NCBI GenBank assembly: GCA_910585435.1 | Contig: CAJUEJ010000017.1 | Coordinates: 1 to 64,000 of the forward strand | Length of the DNA: 64,000 nt | Direction of reading: 5' to 3' | Origin: an uncultured Hungatella sp. | Lineage (GTDB): Bacteria > Bacillota > Clostridia > Lachnospirales > Lachnospiraceae | Shown: piece after piece, positions 8,778-15,220 of the stretch | Layout of the letters: each line of letters begins with the position of its first letter | How positions within the stretch are numbered: the first letter of the stretch is position 1 | The notes under the pieces: model-generated | The model's input: only the letters and a program-made list of their open reading frames with translations | Told to the model about the DNA's origin: nothing | Database searches by the model: none | Program-made: the position numbers and the translations under genes

Positions 8778-8813
8778 GTGTTATCTAAATGACATTGGTT
8801 ATTGCATTGTTAC
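8778..8813. repeat. Solitary right-end remnant of repeat R1
   Basis: GTGTTATCTAAATGACATTG (8778-8797), followed within a few bases by TTGTTAC, matches the right terminus and outer flank of R1 copies A and B. No left arm is present. It is probably a decayed insertion in the spacer before the aminotransferase gene. Confidence 0.6.
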
Positions 8814-8840
8814 AATTTACTGGAAAGGAAGACAGTACAA

Positions 8841-10043
8841 ATGAAATACGATTTTACATCAATACTGGAAAGGCATGGGAAGGATGCCATTGCAGTTGAC
8901 GGACTGGGGAAGGGCTTTGCTCCGCCGGCTCCGAAGGAAGGGGTTGACGCGATTCCTATGTGGGTGGCGGATATGAATTTTCCTACGGTGCCTACGATTC
9001 AGGAAGCTATTATCGAGAGGGCGAAGCATCCGGCTTTCGGGTATTTTTCGCCTTCAGATGAGTATTTTGATTCGATTATCCGGTGGCATGAGAAGAGGAA
9101 CGGGGTTACGGGCCTTGAAAGGGAGCATATCGGGTATGAGAATGGGGTGCTGGGAGGCGTGCTTTCAGCGCTGACAGCTTTTGCGGCTCCGGGGGACGGA
9201 GTGCTTTTACACAGCCCTACGTATATCGGGTTTACGGGAAGCATTGAGAATAACGGGTTTAAGATTGTCCATACGCCTCTTAAGAAGGATGAAGCCGGGG
9301 TGTGGCGGATGGATTTTGAGGATATGGATGCCAAGCTGAAGGCTGGCAAGATCCATGTGGCGGTGTTCTGCAGTCCACACAATCCCTGCGGAAGAGTGTG
9401 GGAGAAGTGGGAAGTGGAGAAGGCCATGGAGGTTTATAAAGCCAATGACTGCGTGGTGATTTCGGATGAAATCTGGTCGGATATTATTATGCCGGGGCAT
9501 AAGCATGTTCCTACCCAGTCAGTCAGCGAGGATGCGAGAAACAGGACAGTGGCTCTGTATGCACCCAGCAAGACTTTTAATCTGGCGGGGCTGATTGGCA
9601 GCTATCATATTATTTATAATCAGTATCTGAGGGACCGGGTGGTAGCCAAGGGGGAGAAGCCACATTATAACAGTATGAATGTATTGTCCATGCATGCCCT
9701 GATTGGGGCGTATAAGCCGGAAGGGTATGAGTGGGTGGATGAGCTGTGCCAGGTTCTGGACGGGAATATCAGGTATGCCTGCGATTTTATAGAGAAGCAT
9801 TTTGAGGGAGTGGAGGTTTTCAGGCCGGAAGGAACCTATATGCTGTTTCTGGACTGCACCAAGTGGTGTGAGGCTCATGGAAAGACCATTGATGAGGTGG
9901 AGAAGGCCGGCTGGGATGCAGGGGTGGTATGGCAGGACGGAAGGATGTTCCATGGGCCCTGTGCCATCCGGATGAATCTGGCTCTGCCTCTTTGCAGGGT
10001 GAAGGAAGCTTTTGACAGGCTGGAGAAGTACGTGTTTTTGTGA
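8841..10043 (+). CDS. PatB/MalY-type PLP-dependent C-S lyase / aminotransferase
   Basis: 400-aa fold-type I PLP enzyme of the PatB/MalY family, which cleaves cystathionine or cysteine C-S bonds to pyruvate, ammonia and a thiol. It shows MWVADMNF (substrate recognition near the N-terminus), NGVLGG (phosphate binding), CSPHNPCGR, ISDEIWSD (the Asp that contacts the pyridine nitrogen) and the Schiff-base lysine K244 in APSKTFNLAGL. ATG 8841 is used because GGAAAGGAAG lies 8-10 nt upstream. An in-frame ATG at 8802 falls inside an R1 remnant. Its last 11 codons and terminator are duplicated at 10949. Confidence 0.9.
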   Translation: MKYDFTSILERHGKDAIAVDGLGKGFAPPAPKEGVDAIPMWVADMNFPTVPTIQEAIIERAKHPAFGYFSPSDEYFDSIIRWHEKRNGVTGLEREHIGYENGVLGGVLSALTAFAAPGDGVLLHSPTYIGFTGSIENNGFKIVHTPLKKDEAGVWRMDFEDMDAKLKAGKIHVAVFCSPHNPCGRVWEKWEVEKAMEVYKANDCVVISDEIWSDIIMPGHKHVPTQSVSEDARNRTVALYAPSKTFNLAGLIGSYHIIYNQYLRDRVVAKGEKPHYNSMNVLSMHALIGAYKPEGYEWVDELCQVLDGNIRYACDFIEKHFEGVEVFRPEGTYMLFLDCTKWCEAHGKTIDEVEKAGWDAGVVWQDGRMFHGPCAIRMNLALPLCRVKEAFDRLEKYVFL

Positions 10044-10131
10044 TGGATTAAGAGGGAGCAAAACGGTTTGAATCATTTAAGGTAAGGAAGAGGGGCTGAT
10101 CTCATGATTTATGTGGCAGCTCCTTTTATTT
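10011..10131. repeat. 121-bp direct repeat R4, copy 1 (3' end of the C-S lyase gene plus terminator)
   Basis: Covers the last codons of the PatB-like gene and the following 88 bp. It includes a hairpin GGGGCTG...CAGCTCC followed by TTTTATTT, which should be the gene's terminator. It is repeated in the same orientation at 10949-11069 with four mismatches. The two copies bracket the type III toxin-antitoxin module. Confidence 0.95.
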
Positions 10132-10168
10132 ATGGCGGTGCCGGGAAAACAGGTATGTAATTGCTCAA

Positions 10169-10663
10169 TCAGCAGGAGTTTGATTTGAATTTCTTACTTT
10201 TCTCTTCTAATAAACTAAAATTATTGCATCTTTTTGCCAACGCTGTTGTATTGCCTTTGTTTATTTTATGTTTATAAACTTCCGCTGCATTTTTCATTAT
10301 CTTATCCTGTAGTTTTCTGATAATACGGTATTCTGTCATCAAAAGCTTCCGATATTGAGGGTCTTTCACTGTCGGAATATCAACATATGTATATTCACCA
10401 TTAGGAACTGGAAACATATTATTAATATTTATTACCGCATAATCGCCTATTTTTATAAAATCCAATCCATTTTTCATGTTATTGTGCTTAGCTTTAAAAG
10501 AAGATAACGGCGCGAAGTAATTCATGTCATTTACAATTAGAACGATGCCAATATATTTCCTTTCATTGTGCTGCTCGGGCTGTTTGTTTTGAAATAATTG
10601 TGGTGCGTAGGGAATTAAGAAATCTATATATAGGGGATTAACCTCATATATTTTTAATGTCAA
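10169..10663 (-). CDS. toxN: Type III toxin-antitoxin endoribonuclease ToxN
   Basis: 164-aa ToxN/AbiQ-family endoribonuclease, the toxin of a type III (RNA antitoxin) system that can act in phage abortive infection. Diagnostic segments are YIGIVL, YFAPLSS followed by KHNNMKN, DFIKIGDYAVININNMFPVP and the C-terminal NNFSLLEEKSKKF, which matches the conserved NFSLLEEK of ToxN. It starts at TTG 10663 with AGGAGGG 7 nt upstream; no ATG lies upstream in frame. The gene is preceded on the same strand by a terminator hairpin and tandem 36-nt repeats, the standard toxI-terminator-toxN order. The A/T-rich composition differs from the flanking genes, which suggests acquisition. Confidence 0.9.
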   Translation of the reverse strand: MTLKIYEVNPLYIDFLIPYAPQLFQNKQPEQHNERKYIGIVLIVNDMNYFAPLSSFKAKHNNMKNGLDFIKIGDYAVININNMFPVPNGEYTYVDIPTVKDPQYRKLLMTEYRIIRKLQDKIMKNAAEVYKHKINKGNTTALAKRCNNFSLLEEKSKKFKSNSC

Positions 10664-10681
10664 AGTAACACCCTCCTGTTA

Positions 10682-10708
10682 TAAAAACAGGGACGGAAAA
10701 TCCGTCCC
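10682..10708 (-). terminator. Rho-independent terminator between toxI and toxN
   Basis: On the minus strand GGGACGGA-TTT-TCCGTCCC is followed by TGTTTTTAT, giving an 8-bp stem and a U-tract. In type III systems this terminator limits toxN read-through and sets the antitoxin excess; the position here fits that scheme. Confidence 0.9.
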
Positions 10709-10840
10709 ATTGTTAAATTCGCGCTTTGAGCGGCGAAACACTCACTTGTAACTGTCTCGCTTAGGGCTGAGATATGCCCACTTATAACTGTCTCCGTTAA
10801 AGGTCGAGATATACCTTCTGTTAAGTCAAAGACATTAACT
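10709..10840 (-). ncRNA. toxI: Antitoxin RNA ToxI, tandem 36-nt repeats
   Basis: Two clear 36-nt units lie head to tail at 10780-10815 and 10744-10779. They share ATATCTC, a central variable part and GAGACAGTTAYAAGT, with about 75% identity. A third diverged unit occupies about 10708-10743 (GTTTCGCCGCTCAAAGCGCGAA). The array starts just after the promoter at 10847 and ends at the terminator before toxN. In known systems the toxin cuts this repeat RNA into single units that fold as pseudoknots and inhibit it. Confidence 0.8.
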
Positions 10841-10846
10841 ATATAT

Positions 10847-10875
10847 AGTATATTCAATAAATAAAAAGATTGCAA
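10847..10875 (-). promoter_or_regulatory. Sigma-A promoter of toxI/toxN
   Basis: Minus-strand -35 TTGCAA (10870-10875), 17-nt spacer, -10 TATACT (10847-10852). It lies immediately upstream of the first antitoxin repeat. Confidence 0.8.
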
Positions 10876-10917
10876 GCACTTTTGAAATTTTGTATTTTGG
10901 AGCTGCCTGAACAGTAA

Positions 10918-10948
10918 CGGCCAATCCTGCTTACGAGGTTGACTTTTC
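10918..10948 (+). pseudogene. Short remnant of a DUF4143-type ATPase gene
   Basis: CCAATCCTGCTTACGAGG and the following bases closely match 12250-12275 inside the intact ATPase gene and translate as NPAYEVDF, against NPPYEVDF in the intact protein. It abuts R4 copy 2 directly. It is probably a leftover of a second ATPase copy deleted during rearrangement. Confidence 0.55.
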
Positions 10949-11069
10949 TTTGACAGGCTGGAGAAGTACGTGTTTTTGTGATGGTTTGAGAGGGAGCAAA
11001 ACGGTTTGAATCATTTAAGGTAAGGAAGAGGAGCTGATCTCATAATTTATGTGGCAGCTCCTTTTATTT
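10949..11069. repeat. 121-bp direct repeat R4, copy 2
   Basis: 117 of 121 positions match 10011-10131. It carries the stop-proximal codons of the C-S lyase and an even better terminator hairpin (AGGAGCTG...CAGCTCCT then TTTTATTT). No open gene is attached to this copy. Confidence 0.95.
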
Positions 11070-11164
11070 TTCATTTAACTTGATTTTTATACTCCAGTTT
11101 ATTATAATAAAAATGTGATTATTTACACAAAATTATATATATTTATGTGAGAGGAGTATATGAT

Positions 11165-12502
11165 TTGGAAAGGTTTATTCTAAAAGAACTGCTTAACTGG
11201 AAGAATTCCCTTTATCGGAAACCACTGATCTTAAAAGGCGTGCGCCAGGTAGGAAAGACATGGTTATTAAAAGAATTTGGCAGGCGTTATTATGAAAATA
11301 CAGCATATTTCAATTTTGATGAAAATGAAGAATACAGGCAGTTTTTTGAAACAACCAAAGATGTAAGCCGTATTCTGCAGAATCTTATGATGGCCAGCAG
11401 TCAGAAGATCCTGCCGGAAAAGACGCTGCTTATTTTTGATGAGATACAGGATTGCCCTCAGGTCATCAACTCCTTAAAATATTTCTGTGAAAATGCACCG
11501 GAATATCACATAGCCAGTGCTGGCTCTCTCCTTGGAATTGCACTGGCTAAACCATCCTCCTTCCCGGTAGGAAAGGTAAACTTTATGCAGATAGATCCCA
11601 TGACCTTTTCAGAATTTCTGCTGGCTAACGGTGATGAAAACCTTGCATCCTATTTAAGCGGTATTGACAAGCTGGATCCCCTTCCAGATGCCTTTTTTAA
11701 TCCTTTATATGAGAAGCTGAAGATGTATTATATAACCGGCGGTATGCCGGAAGCTGTCAGAATGTGGACGGAGGCCCGGGATGTGGATGCCATGCAGAAA
11801 GCACTGTCCGACATAATCGGCGCATATGAACGGGACTTTGCAAAGCACCCTGATAGCAGTGAGTTCCCAAAGATTTCCATGATATGGAAGTCAGTCCCTT
11901 CCCAGCTTGCAAGAGAAAATAAAAAATTTATCTACAGGGCCGTAAAAGAAGGTGCGCGTGCCAGGGAATACGAAGACGCGCTGCAATGGCTGGCAGATGC
12001 CCGTCTGATTCATAAAATATACCGCAGCAGCGCCCCGGGCCTTCCTGTTTCCGCTTATGATGATTTATCTGCCTTTAAAATTTACCTGGCAGACGTAGGC
12101 CTCCTTCGCCGTCTGGCCATGCTCTCCCCAACTGCCTTTGGCGAGGGAAATCGTTTATTCACCGAATTCAAAGGCGCCTTAACCGAAAATTATGTGCTGC
12201 AGACACTGATTACTCAGTTTGAAGGTGTCCCTCGCTACTGGAGCCAGACCAATCCCCCTTACGAGGTTGATTTTTTAATACAGCGGGACAATGACATTTT
12301 CCCCATAGAAGTGAAATCTGAAACAAACACTGCCAGCAAAAGTCTGCGCAAATTCAAGGAACTGTTCGGCGATAAGGTTAAACTCCGTATCAGATTCTCT
12401 TTAGACAACCTGAAATTAGACGGGGATGTATTGAATATTCCTCTCTTTATGGCGGATCAGACAAACCGGCTAATCGGAATTGCCTTAAAGCGCCTCGGAT
12501 AA
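11165..12502 (+). CDS. AAA ATPase with C-terminal DUF4143/nuclease-like domain
   Basis: 445-aa member of the large AAA-14/DUF4143 family. It has a Walker A in KGVRQVGKTWLLKEFG, a Walker B in LLIFDEIQDCP and a sensor segment (ASAGSLLGIAL). A DUF4143 region follows (ADVGLLRRLA, FKGALTENYVLQ), ending in YEVDFLIQ...FPIEVKSE, an arrangement like the D...ExK of PD-(D/E)XK folds. Function is unknown; many relatives are accessory-genome genes. TTG 11165 is chosen because AGAGGAG lies 8 nt upstream and homologues begin at this point. A GTG at 11147 would bury the ribosome site. It overlaps the convergent GNAT gene by 18 bp. Confidence 0.85.
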   Translation: MERFILKELLNWKNSLYRKPLILKGVRQVGKTWLLKEFGRRYYENTAYFNFDENEEYRQFFETTKDVSRILQNLMMASSQKILPEKTLLIFDEIQDCPQVINSLKYFCENAPEYHIASAGSLLGIALAKPSSFPVGKVNFMQIDPMTFSEFLLANGDENLASYLSGIDKLDPLPDAFFNPLYEKLKMYYITGGMPEAVRMWTEARDVDAMQKALSDIIGAYERDFAKHPDSSEFPKISMIWKSVPSQLARENKKFIYRAVKEGARAREYEDALQWLADARLIHKIYRSSAPGLPVSAYDDLSAFKIYLADVGLLRRLAMLSPTAFGEGNRLFTEFKGALTENYVLQTLITQFEGVPRYWSQTNPPYEVDFLIQRDNDIFPIEVKSETNTASKSLRKFKELFGDKVKLRIRFSLDNLKLDGDVLNIPLFMADQTNRLIGIALKRLG

Positions 12503-12994
12503 TAAGGGGGAGTCTTTCCCCTGCCTATGGTTGGAAAACAGAAAAATACCATCCTCATATTGACAGTTGTTTCCCGTATATCCGCCGATTACGTTTTTCC
12601 AGAATAAATACGCCTGATTGCTTCCGCAGGAAGGGGAAACCTCCCAGTTCCCTCTGTGCATATCAAAACATGTGACAGCTGCCTTCTTTCCAATGTTATT
12701 CCTTCTGAACTTAGGCAGCACCATAAATTCTGCGATACTGTGGCCCGGGCTGCGTTTCTCCATATGAGTATTTATCATCACAAACCCCAGAAGCCTGCCC
12801 GTTCCCTGTTCCTTTATAAAATAGGCCTCTCTTTCTTCCTCTGTGAAATAAAGTTCAAACCACGGATATTCAAACAACGCCTCATCATTCATATCGTTCC
12901 CGTCGCTTATGCTCTCTTCAAATAATGAGTATTGTAACAGCCTGAACAGGGTATCCTTTTTGTACATACTTACCGTTTCCAGTACAATATCCAT
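12485..12994 (-). CDS. GNAT-family N-acetyltransferase
   Basis: 169-aa GNAT protein. The acetyl-CoA binding core is visible as AEFMVLPKFRRNNIGKKAAVTCFD, which carries the V-x-x-x-x-R-x-x-G/K pyrophosphate loop, preceded by GRLLGFVMINTH. The substrate cannot be told. ATG 12994 has AAGGAGAATGT upstream. The 3' end overlaps the end of the ATPase gene by 18 bp on the opposite strand. Confidence 0.8.
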   Translation of the reverse strand: MDIVLETVSMYKKDTLFRLLQYSLFEESISDGNDMNDEALFEYPWFELYFTEEEREAYFIKEQGTGRLLGFVMINTHMEKRSPGHSIAEFMVLPKFRRNNIGKKAAVTCFDMHRGNWEVSPSCGSNQAYLFWKNVIGGYTGNNCQYEDGIFLFSNHRQGKDSPLLSEAL

Positions 12995-13053
12995 ACATTC
13001 TCCTTATAAGCCTTTTTTCATGACTGCGACAGATGGCCGCCTGGCTTCGGAAT

Positions 13054-14139
13054 TTAGTGCTGCACCATTTGTACCCGGTATTTATGGTTTAATGAACTTA
13101 ATTCCCAGTCATCAAAACGGACTTTTCCGTCATTTTGCAATCTTCCAAGAACAATTCCCGGATCCCGGTTAATCTGATTGGCAAAGCTTTTAATTACCTC
13201 TAAACCGAATGTTCTGTTGGCTTGGATAAATGCTTGATACAACTCTTTGGGAATTAATGTATCTTCTGCATATTTATCTGCTGCCGCTTCCGCTTCTCCT
13301 GTCTCCGTTTCAAATGAGATACCATAATCGCCATTTAAAATATGACCTATCTCATGAAAGAGGGTAAACCAAAAGGAATCGGCGCTGAGCCGTCTGTCAT
13401 TTACCATAAGCATAATTTTATTTCCAATTTTCTTTGTTGCACCATTTATTTTAGAACCGGAAAGATTTGGAAGAATGATAAATATTACGCCTGCTTCACG
13501 AAAGGCTTTATAAATGAGGGGATAAAAGCCACTATGATTCTTTGTTAATGTCAATGCATAATCGATGGCTTCCTGAAACTTGTTTTTATGAAAACCAGGT
13601 GCTTCTATTTTTAAAGCTTTATTTACAGCAATCTGAACCATGGCATTTGCCTTTATGGTGTTTGCCTCTGATAATTCCTGTGTTGAGCTTCTGAAACTTA
13701 CCGCCATATCTTTTTTCGCCAATACGGATAAAGTTGCCACATTCAGAAATTCTCTGACCTGTTTAATCTGTTCATCTATTTTTCTTGGCAGATCCGGCAG
13801 TCCGAAGTTATCTTTGAAATACTTGTAACTTAAGTGTTCAAAAATAGCACGTTCCCTGGCAAGCTCTTCTTCTGCTCCGAATTCCGCAGTTAAAGCGTCA
13901 TACGCATTCTGGAGATTCAGCCAGTAAGCTATGCTTGTGCCCAGCATTCTGGATAATTTCATGGCAATGTCAATGGAAAGACTCTGCTCCCCTCTGATTA
14001 AGAGGCTTAGATTTTTCGGAGTAGTATCCAATCTTTTTGCAAAATCCTCTTGAGTAAGACCGCTTTCACCTACTATTTCTTTAATATAGTATCCTGGGTG
14101 GAACGCAATGGTATCATTATATTCTATATAGTTACTCAT
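13054..14139 (-). CDS. higA: HigA-type antitoxin fused to ImmA/IrrE metallopeptidase domain
   Basis: 361-aa protein. Residues 12-75 are an XRE/HigA helix-turn-helix (HPGYYIKEIVGESGLTQEDFAKRL...NLSLLIRGEQSLS). The C-terminal half is an ImmA/IrrE zinc-peptidase fold with FHEIGHILNG (HExxH at 262-266) and a downstream EAAADKYAED, where the third ligand is expected. It follows the HigB-like toxin gene with an 8-nt overlap, in the toxin-first order typical of higBA. The HTH probably binds the palindrome at 14524 to autoregulate. Whether the protease is active is not visible. Confidence 0.87.
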   Translation of the reverse strand: MSNYIEYNDTIAFHPGYYIKEIVGESGLTQEDFAKRLDTTPKNLSLLIRGEQSLSIDIAMKLSRMLGTSIAYWLNLQNAYDALTAEFGAEEELARERAIFEHLSYKYFKDNFGLPDLPRKIDEQIKQVREFLNVATLSVLAKKDMAVSFRSSTQELSEANTIKANAMVQIAVNKALKIEAPGFHKNKFQEAIDYALTLTKNHSGFYPLIYKAFREAGVIFIILPNLSGSKINGATKKIGNKIMLMVNDRRLSADSFWFTLFHEIGHILNGDYGISFETETGEAEAAADKYAEDTLIPKELYQAFIQANRTFGLEVIKSFANQINRDPGIVLGRLQNDGKVRFDDWELSSLNHKYRVQMVQH

Positions 14140-14503
14140 AGTGGTTACTCACCTCCATAACTTCTACAACTCTTACATAATCGGCTATTTCATCAATATT
14201 GCAGGGAACATAAGGCTGCTTGTTCTCATCTAATGGCTGCAAAATAATTCTCCACGGTTCTCGAATTGTTTTTACATCAATGGCAAAGAAACCTTCCAGG
14301 TTCCGTCCTTTTTTATTTTTCAGGCTGTGAAAACGAAAAGCCGGCTGAACAATAATATCTTTTATATGTTCCGCACTTTCAAGAGCATTGATTCGCGCAA
14401 GAAGACTGATTGTCATATTGACTTTGCCGCCAAACAGTTTGTTAGCTGCTTTAACGCTTGTACATTGCAATCTGACTTTTTCTGAGGCGTATTCTAATTT
14501 CAA
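14132..14503 (-). CDS. higB: HigB/RelE-family toxin
   Basis: 123-aa RelE/ParE-superfamily mRNA-interferase-like toxin (MKLEYASEKVRLQCTS...SLLARINALE...FRFHSLKNKKGRNLEGFFAIDV...PWRIILQP). The small basic fold and its place before a HigA-type antitoxin identify the module. The predicted action is ribosome-dependent mRNA cleavage, by family. It is the first gene after the promoter/operator at 14524-14572, with AAGGAGACGAACTTG before the ATG. Confidence 0.85.
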   Translation of the reverse strand: MKLEYASEKVRLQCTSVKAANKLFGGKVNMTISLLARINALESAEHIKDIIVQPAFRFHSLKNKKGRNLEGFFAIDVKTIREPWRIILQPLDENKQPYVPCNIDEIADYVRVVEVMEVSNHYE

Positions 14504-14523
14504 GTTCGTCTCCTTTTGAATAA

Positions 14524-14572
14524 ATTACCCAATGGGTAATTTTATTATATCCCGGTATTTATGAAAAGTCAA
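14524..14572 (-). promoter_or_regulatory. higBA promoter with palindromic operator
   Basis: Minus-strand -35 TTGACT (14567-14572), exact 17-nt spacer and -10 TATAAT (14544-14549). The palindrome ATTACCCAATGGGTAAT (14524-14540) starts 3 nt downstream of the -10, covering the start site. It is a likely autorepression site for the HigA HTH. Confidence 0.85.
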
Positions 14573-14807
14573 CACGATTACCTGTTTTACATTCCTCACT
14601 TTGTTGTGAGACGACAGCAGCTTCTTATTGGGATGGCTTTAAAATTAAACATGAGAGCGGAATAGGACGCTGTTTGATTATTATTAAAAGATTCGTCCCA
14701 AAATAGTTGAAGATACTCTCCCGATTCCCCAACATTTTCGGAAAAAGAATGGTATGATAGACAGGTAAATAGTTTTGTGTATCATATAGATTCCGGGAGG
14801 GAAAAGG

Positions 14808-14927
14808 ATGGGAATTACATGCAGGCCCATAGGCAAAATGAAGAGAATCATGAAAAGGATGGAGAATGAGCTGCTGAAAGAGCAGCAGAAGGATAAAAAG
14901 AAGGACAGGGGGAGTCAGAGGAGGTAA
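14808..14927 (+). CDS. Small basic 39-aa peptide
   Basis: 39-codon ORF beginning MGITCRPIGKMKRIMKR and ending in a lysine/arginine-rich tail (KKKDRGSQRR). GGGAGGGAAAAGG precedes the ATG, TATGATAG (14753-14760) could be a -10, and a good terminator follows 12 nt after the stop. It is highly charged and probably helical, with no family recognised. The complete expression unit in a 700-bp space between larger genes argues that it is real. Confidence 0.5.
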   Translation: MGITCRPIGKMKRIMKRMENELLKEQQKDKKKDRGSQRR

Positions 14928-14938
14928 GGTTTATTTCG

Positions 14939-14983
14939 GGTCTGATCAGGAAAGGGGGATTTCCGGTCAGGCCTGTTTTTTGA
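14939..14983 (+). terminator. Rho-independent terminator after the 39-aa ORF
   Basis: GGTCTGATCAGGAAA and TTTCCGGTCAGGCC form an imperfect stem of about 14 bp, followed by TGTTTTTTGATTTT. Confidence 0.8.
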
Positions 14984-15072
14984 TTTTAATTTGATTATAC
15001 ATAAGGGCTGTGATATGATTTTTTAAGAGAGATTTATTAGATGAAAAATTTATCGGATATTCCGGGTATACG

Positions 15073-15173
15073 GGAGCGGTCTGGGAAACTTCCTTGCACC
15101 CATCTTTGTGGCTGATTTTCCGCCAGAAAATCATCTTACAAATCTGGGCACAAAGAGTTTCCCAGACCGTTCT
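15073..15173. repeat. 101-bp palindrome upstream of the STAND gene
   Basis: GCGGTCTGGGAAACT (from 15076) is repeated in inverse as AGTTTCCCAGACCG (to 15169). The inner parts also pair imperfectly down to the central GATTTTC-CGCCA-GAAAATC hairpin. It ends about 50 bp before the start of the STAND gene. Possibly a foldback element whose arrival removed that gene's 5' end, or a structured leader. Confidence 0.7.
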
Positions 15174-15220
15174 ACAGACAGAATGGAGGAGAAGATTCGG
15201 ATGCCTAATGCAGCAGGGCT

